Shown here one piece after another: positions 18,918 through 29,648 of a stretch of 55,277 nucleotides of DNA. This DNA is from CAZNPU01 sp964575335 (GTDB taxonomy: Bacteria; Planctomycetota; Phycisphaerae; Phycisphaerales; SM1A02). The stretch is from NCBI GenBank assembly GCA_964575335.1, contig CAZNPU010000025.1, positions 1 through 55,277 of the forward strand, in the 5' to 3' direction. Under the pieces are notes generated by a model that worked only from the letters and a program-made list of their open reading frames with translations, made no database searches and was not told the DNA's origin. Position 1 is the stretch's first letter, and each line of letters starts with the position of its first letter. The translations under genes were made by a program, and so were the position numbers.

Positions 18918-19109
18918 ATGCCTGAAGCATTGATCGAGAATGCACTGAATAAGCTCGCCTCCGGGCAGGAGGGAGCATTTCTTATTGTTGAAGACGGTCA
19001 ACCAGGCAAATTCGTGCAATTCGCCGGATCGCGTACAGAATCACTGGTGCTTGATTTGCCGGTTCAGCAACTCACGAATGAGTCTCGAGAAGTGCAGAGC
19101 GGGTGTTGA
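18918..19109 (+). pseudogene. Small TY-Chap-like protein fragment, apparently frameshifted
   Basis: The frame starting at Met 18918 (or a TTG at 18885) gives a well-formed beginning, MPEALIENALNKLASG ... KFVQFAGS ... LVLDLPVQQLTNES, then a stop at 19107. Restoring one base near 19090 (GAAGTG to GAAAGTG) carries the frame on for over 20 sensible residues (SAERVLSEYGDVIATSDACK) to a stop at 19151-19153. This second frame has no start of its own. I infer a one-base loss in a short A run, by mutation or sequencing error. Resemblance to bacterial TY-Chap type proteins is from memory only and weak. Confidence 0.45.
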
Positions 19110-19152
19110 GTGAATATGGCGATGTAATCGCGACAAGTGATGCCTGCAAGTG

Positions 19153-19500
19153 ATGCTCGGCCGTGATGTGTCACGCGCAAGTGCACTTGCCGTTCGCGTG
19201 TTTCGCGAGGTGTTCTCGATTCAGGATGAGTTGCAGTTGCGCGTACTCGACGAAGAGGGCGCTCAGGCGTCCGATGCTCCAGAAGAGGATATCTGCGAGC
19301 GCTGTGGCGAATATGGCGCAGGCAGGCGGCAATTGATGTTATATCCGTGGTGGTATGCGCTGTTTGGGGAGTACAGCCGTCGCCAATGGTTCTGTACCCG
19401 ATGCTTGCGGATCATGCGGGTGTATGCTGTAGTCGGATTTCTGCTGCTGGCGATCTTGGTGGGCGGAATAATGGGCGTCGCGATCTGGCTCATCATGTGA
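19153..19500 (+). CDS. Small Cys-cluster single-span membrane protein (possibly the 3' part of the preceding broken gene)
   Basis: 115 residues. It has an alpha segment (ASALAVRVFREVFSIQDELQLRVLDEEG), two CxxC pairs (CERC and CTRC) able to form a zinc ribbon, and a C-terminal membrane helix (YAVVGFLLLAILVGGIMGVAIW). The ATG at 19153 overlaps the stop of the restored upstream frame as TGATG, which would give translational coupling. Alternatively a second one-base loss near 19145 separates two halves of one protein, because the first segment continues the upstream fold plausibly. Function unknown. Confidence 0.5.
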   Translation: MLGRDVSRASALAVRVFREVFSIQDELQLRVLDEEGAQASDAPEEDICERCGEYGAGRRQLMLYPWWYALFGEYSRRQWFCTRCLRIMRVYAVVGFLLLAILVGGIMGVAIWLIM

Positions 19501-19721
19501 TTCGCAAGACTGACACAGGTGCGGTGTGGCGTTCATCGGCGTACATGTTCACGCTCGCACTCACACCGGCACTCCGAAGAGAGCACAACAAGCCCCGGGA
19601 GGGCTGGAAAGCTGGATGATTTCGTGAGGCTGGCGGGGCGGGGTACTGCGTTTTCAGCCCAGTAGCCGTATCGGCGCGCTGAGCCGGGAGGCGAGTCGAA
19701 TGCGCGATTCGAGGCGAGTTG

Positions 19722-19738
19722 AATATTTCCGAAATATT
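19722..19738. promoter_or_regulatory. Palindrome AATATTT-CCG-AAATATT (putative operator)
   Basis: Perfect 7-3-7 inverted repeat, much more AT-rich than its surroundings, lying 25 bases upstream of the -35 element for the 19822 gene. Suits a dimeric regulator; the binding protein is unknown. Confidence 0.4.
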
Positions 19739-19763
19739 TTTGATCTTTTTCAGATACATTTTG

Positions 19764-19791
19764 TTGCGTTTGGAAGGGGATTGTGCATACT
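19764..19791 (+). promoter_or_regulatory. Probable promoter of the 19822 gene
   Basis: TTGCGT (19764-19769), 16-base spacer, CATACT (19786-19791) preceded by TGTG. The expected transcript start near 19798 leaves a short leader with AAGAAGG before the ATG at 19822. Confidence 0.45.
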
Positions 19792-19821
19792 GGGGAGGTA
19801 AGACAAAGAAGGCTGCATGGC

Positions 19822-21069
19822 ATGTCCACAACCAAAGTGCTGCCATTTGAGGTTCATACGCGCCAGACGATTTCCCGTCTTCGGACTGCATTCGGAGCCA
19901 TCCTCTCCGCTCTGCCCAAGCCGATGCAGCGCCCGCACGAAGTGCAAAAGCAGTTGGGCGTGGATGCCAAGCTGGGCTGGGAGATCGCCAACTTCATGCA
20001 GCAGGAGGATTTGCTGCTGAGCGTAAAGTATCTGCCAAGCCCTCGACGGGCGGAGCGATTCCTGCAGGCAGCTGAATCGCAAGGAGTGGCGACGCAGTTG
20101 ATCGATCAGGCTCGATCAGCGATACGCGCATTTGATGAGCTCATCAGCATTCATGCTGGCGATCGCGCATCGTTCGAAATGATGTTGCTGGGCTGCTCAA
20201 GCGAAGTTGATCGCGACGCGGTGCTGGCTCATCGTAAAGCTGCCTTTCAAGCCAACAGCTTCATTTGGGGCGCTCAGGCGCAGACGCAGTTCGGCATCTA
20301 CATCATGCGCCCCGGCGACGATCCGTCGTGGGGCGATATTGCAGCGGTGCGCGGATTCATCGGTCTGCGGCGGCTGCGGCCAAACGTGCCGTGGGTGATC
20401 TCGCGGCTGCGCGCCACCGATGAGCAGGGGCAGGATCTTTCCGGCATTGAGCGGTATCCGATTGATCCGGGTTCCGGCGGCTTCAACGGCGGGGTTGCCG
20501 ATTCACTCATGCGCGAGTTCTGCTCCAAGCCTCTGCCGGAGATTCGGCGCGTGACTCATTCCGCCGGCTTTGTTGAAGAAGTGCTTGTGGAAAGCGATGT
20601 GGGGAGCACTGCAGCGATTGATTGCGTCACCGGCGACGATGCCCGGCGCGTTGTGCCTCGTCATCAGATGGAAGGTGAAACCGTCTGGGGAGGCTTGCGC
20701 ATGTTGCGCACGCCTGTCAGATGGCTTGTTCTTGATCAGCTTGTTCACGAGGATCTGTTCGGCCCCATTGAACCGCGCCTGATTCTGTTCAGTGATTTGT
20801 CGCTGTGCCGCGGGTTTCCCGCGCCGGCGCCATCGGAATCGGATCGGCTTGAAACAACTGAAACGGTGCAGTACCTCGGAAAGGACCCCACCGTTGTGTA
20901 CACGCCGGAGATTCCGAGATACGCGGAGTTGATCGAGTACACCTGCGCAAAAATCGGCTGCGATGTGCGGAAGCTGGACATCTACCGCGTGAAGATCGAG
21001 TACCCCGTAATTCCAACAAGTATCGGCATGGAGCATGACCTGCCCGAACAGCCCTATGGAGGAACATGA
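19822..21069 (+). CDS. Uncharacterised protein with HTH-like N-terminal region (415 aa)
   Basis: Cytoplasmic by appearance. The N-terminal 80 residues read like a winged-helix or HTH unit (RTAFGAILSALPKPMQRPHEVQKQ, LGVDAKLGWEIANFMQQEDLL). The central part is a mixed domain with WGAQAQTQFGIYIMRPG, RRLRPNVPWVISR and GGLRMLRTPVRWLVLDQLVHEDLFG. The last 100 residues contain ETVQYLGKDP and CAKIGCDVRKLDIYRVKIEYPVIP. I know such proteins only as planctomycete conserved hypotheticals. A regulatory role is inferred from the HTH-like start and from the palindrome placed upstream of its own promoter. Start ATG at 19822 preferred because of promoter position and AAGAAGG. Confidence 0.65.
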   Translation: MSTTKVLPFEVHTRQTISRLRTAFGAILSALPKPMQRPHEVQKQLGVDAKLGWEIANFMQQEDLLLSVKYLPSPRRAERFLQAAESQGVATQLIDQARSAIRAFDELISIHAGDRASFEMMLLGCSSEVDRDAVLAHRKAAFQANSFIWGAQAQTQFGIYIMRPGDDPSWGDIAAVRGFIGLRRLRPNVPWVISRLRATDEQGQDLSGIERYPIDPGSGGFNGGVADSLMREFCSKPLPEIRRVTHSAGFVEEVLVESDVGSTAAIDCVTGDDARRVVPRHQMEGETVWGGLRMLRTPVRWLVLDQLVHEDLFGPIEPRLILFSDLSLCRGFPAPAPSESDRLETTETVQYLGKDPTVVYTPEIPRYAELIEYTCAKIGCDVRKLDIYRVKIEYPVIPTSIGMEHDLPEQPYGGT

Positions 21070-21286
21070 ATTATCCATCAGGCGGCAAACATGCCTGTGA
21101 CCGCCGCTCTTAAGTCAATAACTGTGTGAAAGGGCGCACAGGAAAAGAGGGGGGCGAATCGGCACAAAGCTGATGTTTCCGCGCGTGCCCTCAATCTGCG
21201 AAATTCCAGGCGAGCCTTGCAGAACGCCATTGGAATTGCCAATGCTGTCGCTCGCGCATTTTTTCAGAGTGGAGAAAGGAATTGCC

Positions 21287-23935
21287 ATGACTGCATGCCA
21301 TCATCTCTCTTTCAGTATTGCCGCTGCCATTGCGGCTACGCTTGGTGCAGGTTCACTTGCCTCGGGCAGTACCAAACCTGTGCCGTGGAGTGATACCGAC
21401 ACCAGGCGCGACTTTGTCTCGCCTGCGGAAATTCGAGATCAATTTATGTCGCAGCGTCAACCCAGACGAGAAGGGGCGCTTGACCTGACATTCATTTCCA
21501 ACGGGCAATCGCCTGAGCTGGATTATCCCACGAACATTACTTTCTCGCCGGATGGCCAGAAGATTCTTATCAGCCATTGGGCCAGCGAAAACATCGGCGT
21601 CTATGACGCCAATACGCGCGATCTCTTGCGCGTCGTCGAGCTGAGCGGAGGGCCTTACGATTTGGAAGTCATGCCCGACGGTGTTCATGCGGTGTCCGTG
21701 AACCTGTGGGAGAACACTGTTTCATTTTTTAATTACATCAGCGGCAATGAAGTTGCTGTGGTGCCTGTGGGAAATATGCCCTCCATTCCGCTGGTGTCGC
21801 CTGACGGAACTTATGTTGCGATCGCCAACGCGATGGATCAGAACTGGTCGATCATCAACACGGCGACCTACACGGTGGAGCGCACCGTTACAGGCGGCGG
21901 CGTCTTTGACTTCGGCTTTGCCGGCGGCATGGGCGGCGTCTACACATGGACATACAAGTCCGTCATCCTGCCGGATAACCGCCTGGTGCTGCAGGACTGG
22001 ACGAATCAGCGGGTGAACTTCATTGATCTGGCGACCGGCCAGATGCAATCGGTATCGGTTGGCGGCAATGGCATGATGATCGCTGCGACTCCGGCTGGCG
22101 ATAAGGTGCTGGTGCTGCACAACCCCGCGCCGGATCCGGTTCGTCTGACCATCATCGATGCTGCCACATTGACCGTCGATCGCGTCATCTCCCATCCGTT
22201 TCAGTCGCTATACAACGGAGGCACGCATTTGGTGGTGCGGCCTGACGGATCGAAAGCAGCGTTCTTCCACGGGGCCACCGCCACGATGATCTTTGATCTG
22301 GTCACTCCCGGTGCAACGCCGATGCAGTCGTTTGTGTACGGCTTTGCGCTCAACACCACCTCGGACGGCGCATATCTGTTTCTCAACCGCAGCGGATGCT
22401 CATCGCTCATCGACTGGGAAACCGGCCAGCCGATCAGCTTTGGCGGACCGCCGGAGTTCTGCGCGCCGCCGGGCCTGGAGCATACCGGAACCGAAATCTC
22501 CGCCTCTTCACCGACCGATCCGCGCGTAGCGATGATCGACATGTGGAGCAAGGAAAACCTAGTGGTGTTCAACCTCGATGGAGTGAACGCTCACGTGGAA
22601 GGCATTGTGCCCACTGGCGTAGCCAATGAAGCGGATTACTGCCGCAACATGGCTGTCACTTCCGATGGCACACGCGCTGTGGGCATCAACGAAGCAACGC
22701 AGAACGCCACCATATTCGATCTTACATCCAATACTGCAATCGGCTGGGCGGAAGTCGGCACTGAGCCGGTCGGCGTTGTGATCACGCCCGACAACACCAA
22801 GGCGCTGGTTACGAACATAACATCCAACACCATTACGGTCATCGACCTGAACGATTTCTCATCAACCCACGTTCCGACTTCCGGATGCACCGGGCCGATC
22901 GTCGTTGATCCCAATGGCCAGTACGCCTACTTCACCAATGTCGTGGGCAGCGGCGAATCAGCGACCGGGCAGGTGATGCGCCTGAACCTCAAAACGCTTA
23001 CCGTTGATCCCAACGTTCTCAACGTCGCAATCGCCGGCACGATCTACTACCGTACCATCGGACTGTTCCTTGACCTGACGTGGACCAAGACTGCCCCTCT
23101 GGTGATCAGTCACGATGGTGCGACGCTTCTCGTCGCCGGCACAGCCGTTTCGCTTATCGACCTTGCCTCCTGGCAGGAAGTCGCGCGGCTGAGCCTTTCC
23201 GGTTCGGTGCCGGAAGCAACCGATGCTGTCTTCTCACCCGACGACAGCCTGATCTATCTCATCCACATGGATGTGTGGAACAACGATCAGTCATTCGTCA
23301 ACATCATCAGCAATGCCGGCGCCAGCTCGCAAATCCTCAACTCTGTCCAGGTCGGAATAGCAGCGGTGGACTGCGTTGTGAACGACGCCGGCACGATGCT
23401 TTACGTCGGCTGTCGCGGCGGCGGCCCGGCAAACACCAAGGCGGTTCACGTCTTCGATCTCGCCCAGCACGCAGTCGTCAGCAGCATCATCATGCCCAGC
23501 TTCAACGACAGCACGTACCAGAGGCCTGCTGACATGCACCTTTCCGACGATGGCTCCACGCTCTACACCATCACCAGTGATGGATATCTGCACGCCATCG
23601 ACACCGCTTCCAACACCATCATCGACTCGCAGGACACCGGCGCGTTTTCCGCCTGCAGCGCCGATCTGGTTGACGGCCGCCTGATCATCGTCTCGCCCTA
23701 TGCGTGGTGCGACGGTTTGACCATCGCCAACCTCGGCGGCGATGCGCCAGCCGTGCCCGGCGACGTCACCGGCGACGGCGTTGTGAATGTCGACGATTTG
23801 TTGGCGGTGATTGCATCCTGGGGTTCATGCCCCGCGCCGCCAGCTGCATGCGATGCCGACATCGCGCCCTACCCCGCAGGCGACGGCGTTGTGAACGTTG
23901 ATGACCTTCTCATGGTCATCGCCAACTGGGGCTGA
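21287..23935 (+). CDS. Secreted YVTN-like beta-propeller protein with C-terminal dockerin-like tail
   Basis: About 882 residues. Signal peptide at residues 1-27 (HHLSFSIAAAIAATLGAGSLASG). The body is a series of about 40-50-residue blades with motifs such as TFSPDGQKILISH, VYDANTRDLLRVV, VVRPDGSKAAFF and VVITPDNTKALVTN, as in surface YVTN/NHL-like propellers. The final 60 residues hold two Ca-binding repeats, GDVTGDGVVNVDDLLAVI and GDGVVNVDDLLMVIANWG, the dockerin-type tail common on exported proteins of Phycisphaerae. Likely exported and surface attached; ligand unknown. The ATG at 21287 has GGAGAAAGGA upstream and begins the signal peptide, so an in-frame start 114 bases earlier was rejected. 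A strong terminator follows. Confidence 0.85.
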   Translation: MTACHHLSFSIAAAIAATLGAGSLASGSTKPVPWSDTDTRRDFVSPAEIRDQFMSQRQPRREGALDLTFISNGQSPELDYPTNITFSPDGQKILISHWASENIGVYDANTRDLLRVVELSGGPYDLEVMPDGVHAVSVNLWENTVSFFNYISGNEVAVVPVGNMPSIPLVSPDGTYVAIANAMDQNWSIINTATYTVERTVTGGGVFDFGFAGGMGGVYTWTYKSVILPDNRLVLQDWTNQRVNFIDLATGQMQSVSVGGNGMMIAATPAGDKVLVLHNPAPDPVRLTIIDAATLTVDRVISHPFQSLYNGGTHLVVRPDGSKAAFFHGATATMIFDLVTPGATPMQSFVYGFALNTTSDGAYLFLNRSGCSSLIDWETGQPISFGGPPEFCAPPGLEHTGTEISASSPTDPRVAMIDMWSKENLVVFNLDGVNAHVEGIVPTGVANEADYCRNMAVTSDGTRAVGINEATQNATIFDLTSNTAIGWAEVGTEPVGVVITPDNTKALVTNITSNTITVIDLNDFSSTHVPTSGCTGPIVVDPNGQYAYFTNVVGSGESATGQVMRLNLKTLTVDPNVLNVAIAGTIYYRTIGLFLDLTWTKTAPLVISHDGATLLVAGTAVSLIDLASWQEVARLSLSGSVPEATDAVFSPDDSLIYLIHMDVWNNDQSFVNIISNAGASSQILNSVQVGIAAVDCVVNDAGTMLYVGCRGGGPANTKAVHVFDLAQHAVVSSIIMPSFNDSTYQRPADMHLSDDGSTLYTITSDGYLHAIDTASNTIIDSQDTGAFSACSADLVDGRLIIVSPYAWCDGLTIANLGGDAPAVPGDVTGDGVVNVDDLLAVIASWGSCPAPPAACDADIAPYPAGDGVVNVDDLLMVIANWG

Positions 23936-24031
23936 TCCCCAACCCCGAATCCTTGCGACAGTGCGTGAGTATGAGCGCAGCATAAAAAAGCACAAAGCGC
24001 CATATACACACACGCATACGCAACAGCAACA

Positions 24032-24074
24032 GCAGCAGCGCTGAGCACACGCAGCGCTGCTGCGTTGTATTTTT
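24032..24074 (+). terminator. Rho-independent terminator of the propeller gene
   Basis: Perfect 12-bp stem GCAGCAGCGCTG / CAGCGCTGCTGC with an 8-base loop, followed by GTTGTATTTTT. Confidence 0.85.
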
Positions 24075-24251
24075 GCGTGCAGCAGTTTCTTCCCTCTCGA
24101 CAGCGCTGATTCGATGAAATGCGCGGATGTGGAGCATCAGTGATCAGGCGCGGTGGAGCTGCCGCAATACTGCGCGATGATCTTGTTCTGAAGAGCCGTA
24201 CGGGATCAACCAGGGCCGTGTGCGGCTGTGCATTGAAAGGGCGAACGCGTA

Positions 24252-24360
24252 GCGCGTAGGGCGGGTAGAGTGCAGCGAAACCCGCCGATTATTATGTGCA
24301 TGGGAACGGTGGGTTTCGCTTCGCCCCTTTCGGGGCTTTGCTCTACCCACCCTGCGGCGC
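24252..24360. repeat. Large imperfect inverted repeat of the GTAGGGTGGGTAGAGC...GCGAAACCCACC type (REP-like)
   Basis: Left arm 24252-24286 and right arm 24308-24360 are reverse complements with few mismatches (GTAGGGCGGGTAGAG...GCGAAACCCGCCG against CGGTGGGTTTCGC...CTCTACCCACCCTGC). The right arm contains an extra small hairpin, GCCCC-TTT-CGGGGC, so the transcript could fold into a branched cruciform. Elements of this consensus are scattered between genes in many bacterial genomes. It ends 8 bases from the stop of the nitrate reductase gene and may also stop its transcript. Confidence 0.7.
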
Positions 24361-24367
24361 TCCCGCA

Positions 24368-26641
<2,274 letters not shown>

Positions 26642-26885
26642 ATGTCCATTGTACGCGTACCTGCGCATGAGAACGCAATTGGTCTGATGTTCTTTGCATC
26701 TTCAAGCGAGGTGTGCAGTGCGGTCATTTTACGCATTGTCAATGATTATGCCGGTTGCTCTGAAAAATCCGTTGGTGGATAAGTGCATCTGGAGCAACGA
26801 AACCGCAGCATCCATAGCTGTTTGATTAGACTGAGACTGATGATGAGCCGGGCTCAACATTTCTCGTGGTGTGAGCGTCTGTTCC

Positions 26886-27245
26886 TCAACGTCTGCCGCG
26901 ATTGAGAAACTGTCTCAGCACCACCGCACTATTATGCTCTTCATCGCGTGCTGCGTAGATGAGCGTGACCGTTTCGTGCTTCGCAAGCTCGTGCAGCTGC
27001 TTCACCGGCTCGGGATTGGCGCGCAGCTCCGCCAGATATCGCTTTTTGAATTCGGGCCACTTGGCGACATCATGGCTATACCACTTGCGCAGCTCAGACG
27101 ACGGTGCGATCTCTTTCAGCCAGAGATCGATCTTTGCTTTTTGCTTTGTCAAGCCGCGCGGCCAGAGACGCTCGACAAGAATGCGCTGGCCGTCATCAGG
27201 CGATGGCGATTCGTAGGCGCGTTTGAGGCGGATGTTTGGGCGCAT
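26886..27245 (-). CDS. DUF488 (YeaO-like) family protein
   Basis: 119 residues, basic and soluble. Motifs NIRLKRAYESPSPDDGQRILVERLWPRGL, LWLKEIAPSSELRKWYSHD and the end VTLIYAARDEEHNSAVVLRQFL are those of the DUF488/YeaO family, often found near stress or heme/NO genes. Biochemical function is unknown. 45 bases separate it from the cupin gene upstream on the same strand. Confidence 0.88.
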   Translation of the reverse strand: MRPNIRLKRAYESPSPDDGQRILVERLWPRGLTKQKAKIDLWLKEIAPSSELRKWYSHDVAKWPEFKKRYLAELRANPEPVKQLHELAKHETVTLIYAARDEEHNSAVVLRQFLNRGRR

Positions 27246-27290
27246 TGGTCATGACCTCCGCAGACGCGCGGCCGCGAGCGACCGGGATGT

Positions 27291-27707
27291 TCACTCCAGG
27301 TGAACTTGCAACAGCATGATCGAATCTTCGATCGCGTGCACATCATGCTCAACGTTCGGCGCGAGAATGAGCAGGCCGCCCGGGCCGAACACATGTTCGC
27401 TGTCGGCAGCGCGGATGTGCATGCGGCCGTCGATCACGTGAATCGTAACAGTGCCCGCAGCCTGATGTTCCACAAGACCAGCGCCGGCATTGAAGACAAA
27501 CAGCGCAACCGTCGCCTTGCCGTGGCGGTACAGCGTTTTCTGTCTGTGGCCTTTGTTAGGCGCTGCGACCTGTTCGGCTTTCAGTTCGCGGGCCGTTTCG
27601 TGCAAATCGAAGGCATGCTGCGGCAGCGCGAAACGCTCAGCCGGGTGCGGGCGGAGACGATCTTCACTGCTGCGTTTACGAGTTGGTTCTGGAGCGTCGC
27701 TGGACAT
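27291..27707 (-). CDS. Cupin-domain protein (paralogue 1)
   Basis: 138 residues. The beta-barrel core starts with GHRQKTLYRHGKATVALFVF and carries His residues in VEHQAAGTVTIHVIDGRMHI and LILAPNVEHDVHA, typical cupin metal positions. It shares the GHRQK-LY-HG--TVALF signature and overall layout with the gene at 49161-49541, so the two are paralogues bracketing the nitrogen-oxide region. Metal and ligand are unknown. It lies 33 bases downstream of the AhpD-like gene. Confidence 0.8.
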   Translation of the reverse strand: MSSDAPEPTRKRSSEDRLRPHPAERFALPQHAFDLHETARELKAEQVAAPNKGHRQKTLYRHGKATVALFVFNAGAGLVEHQAAGTVTIHVIDGRMHIRAADSEHVFGPGGLLILAPNVEHDVHAIEDSIMLLQVHLE

Positions 27708-27740
27708 GGTGTGATTGTACGATGATGAAGTGAGTTCCGC

Positions 27741-28115
27741 TTACTCTGAATTCTCTGCGATTGTGTCCAGCGCCAGTAGCGAGTGTGCGTAAGCTGCGCC
27801 CGCTCGCATCTCGGCTGCGACCCAGATCGCTTCCATGATCTGCTCGCGCGTCGCACCGGCATGCATGGCTGCCTTCGTGTGGCCGCGAATGCAGTACGGG
27901 CATTGCGTCACATGCGCCACAGCCAGAGCGATCAACTGCTTGGTCTTGCGATCCAGCGCGCCGTCAGCGAATGTGGCCTTGCTGAACTCACGAAACGCCT
28001 GCCGCGGTCCCGGCGCGAGCGTATCGCGCATCTTCACAAGCTCCGGGCGCGGTTCGGGATAAGAGGCATGCTGCTGCGATTGATGCCGTTGTTGTGACGT
28101 TGCTGATTCAGACAT
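27741..28115 (-). CDS. Carboxymuconolactone decarboxylase/AhpD-like protein
   Basis: 124 residues, alpha-helical. The CPYCIRGH motif (Cys72, Cys75, His79) is the redox-active CxxC of AhpD-like members, which act as peroxidase-partner or general disulfide reductants. The N-terminus is Gln/Ser-rich and probably disordered. AAAGGG precedes the start. Its place in the minus-strand run suggests a part in oxidative or nitrosative stress defence; that is inference. Confidence 0.87.
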   Translation of the reverse strand: MSESATSQQRHQSQQHASYPEPRPELVKMRDTLAPGPRQAFREFSKATFADGALDRKTKQLIALAVAHVTQCPYCIRGHTKAAMHAGATREQIMEAIWVAAEMRAGAAYAHSLLALDTIAENSE

Positions 28116-28312
28116 TGCGTGGCCCTTTATTTTTATTTATTTGGATTATGCGCCGTTATTGTGCTGCATATCAAGCAAATCGCCGAGCGTGCTGAGCTGT
28201 GCAGCAATAAAAAGCCTATGCAACGCGATCAGCAACAGACACAAACGAATCACTGCATATGACGCTCACGCGGTTTCGGCACAGCCAGCGGAGCGCATCA
28301 GCTCGCAGCAGA

Positions 28313-29464
28313 TCACGATGCATGTTGACCGCCACTGGTCCATAGCGTGCTTTGCGCCAGGCCGTAGAGCGCCCGTCGGCAGCGGGGGCAAATGTGCTGA
28401 TAGTGAGGCGTTGCGCCCTCACCTGCCGATCCGTTGTGATGCATGTTGCCGTCTGTTTCCACCTTTACTCCTCGTACCTTTTCCTCCGAAGAGAGGGGAG
28501 CGTTCATCTCATACGCAAAGCCCAGCTCGCGCTGCACCTGAATCAGATCATCACGCCACATCACCGACATATATTCATTGCCGCACCTGGCGCAGCGTGC
28601 CTGCTCGGATTTTCGGTTGGTGTCCTTATAGAAGGATGCACCGAGCTGCGCCGGCCGCTGGAAGATGTGGAAGAACTTTCCAAACGGCAGCCACAGCAGC
28701 GTGAAGATGACGGTGATGGCGTGCAGGATCGCCAGAAAATCAAACGCATACCCTTTCATCCATGAATAGCTGGCGGTAAGCATGAGCCCGGTGACACTGA
28801 TGGCAAAAAGCAGCAGCAGGGGGAGAATGTCTTCGCCGAACTGCTGCACCGCAGCTGCGCCGTGATCGATCATGCGTCGACGAAAGGCAAGCACCACGCC
28901 GCCGATGACGAGAAAAGATGCCCAGACCAGGCCGTGGAATGTGAAGAACGCCAGCGCCGAATCGACCGGGAACGCGATTGTCGGGAAACCGAACACGTAC
29001 ACGCGATACCACTCGATGTCGCCCGGCAGCGTCTGGAAATGGATCCAGCCCCACACCAGCGGAAAGGTGATTGCGGCTGCGATCACGCAGCCCCACATGA
29101 TCAGCCAATGACCGGCCCATCGCAGCCGGCCGCGGCGCCAGATGAACCGGTTCGCAGCGAACTCGATGAAAAAGCGTCGGGTAAACTCAACGAAGTTGCG
29201 GCCGAGATTCGCGGGATTCAGAAACAACTGCCAGCCGCGGCGCCAGTACATGCGCGTCGGCGGTCGCTGCAGCCACATGTTATATCGATACGTAATGCCG
29301 AAGGTAGCGAAGAGTGTGGCGAACGTGTATCCGACAAGCGCTGCATCGAAGTGGTCAAGATTGCGCGAGCCGATTACGATCAAAGCTGCAAGAAGGGTCG
29401 TTGCTGCTGCGCCCCATGCGCCGGCTCGAAGGCGTGAACCGTGGCGGGTTACTGTGCTGGCCAT
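28313..29464 (-). CDS. NarI-like respiratory membrane protein with C-terminal Cys4 tail
   Basis: 383 residues with about six membrane helices and His residues in helices (FTFHGLVWASFL, AGHWLIMWG, LAILHAITVIFTLLWLPFGKFFHIF), the pattern of NarI/HdrE-type b-heme quinol dehydrogenases. After the helices a soluble tail holds CARCG and CPRC pairs, a possible rubredoxin-like or zinc knuckle. I infer that it passes electrons from quinol towards the NasA-type enzyme and/or the polyferredoxin. The ATG at 29464 follows GGGAG; an in-frame start 96 bases upstream has no such site. 184 bases separate it from the polyferredoxin gene. Confidence 0.72.
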   Translation of the reverse strand: MASTVTRHGSRLRAGAWGAAATTLLAALIVIGSRNLDHFDAALVGYTFATLFATFGITYRYNMWLQRPPTRMYWRRGWQLFLNPANLGRNFVEFTRRFFIEFAANRFIWRRGRLRWAGHWLIMWGCVIAAAITFPLVWGWIHFQTLPGDIEWYRVYVFGFPTIAFPVDSALAFFTFHGLVWASFLVIGGVVLAFRRRMIDHGAAAVQQFGEDILPLLLLFAISVTGLMLTASYSWMKGYAFDFLAILHAITVIFTLLWLPFGKFFHIFQRPAQLGASFYKDTNRKSEQARCARCGNEYMSVMWRDDLIQVQRELGFAYEMNAPLSSEEKVRGVKVETDGNMHHNGSAGEGATPHYQHICPRCRRALYGLAQSTLWTSGGQHAS

Positions 29465-29648
29465 GCGCGTCTCCCAAAAGGTGGAAATCTTGTCGCACCG
29501 CGCGGTCGGATGTAAGAGTCGCCGGTAGCCTGTCACCATCATAGGCTGTGCCGTGCGCATTGCCTACAGCCACTGGCGACGCTGGGATATTCTGAATGAA
29601 CGATGCGACTGTGAACTGGCGGGGGATGCAATGCGAAGTGTGTGCCAG

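Noticed and set aside
26902..26918. TTGAGA-N5-TCTCAG sequence resembling the Fur-like palindrome of feoAB
   Set aside because: Lies inside the 3' coding part of the DUF488 gene with no promoter near; imperfect match, probably chance.
28141..28704. Plus-strand open frame near the start of the AhpD-like gene
   Set aside because: Opposite the NarI-like gene for most of its length; no coding signature.
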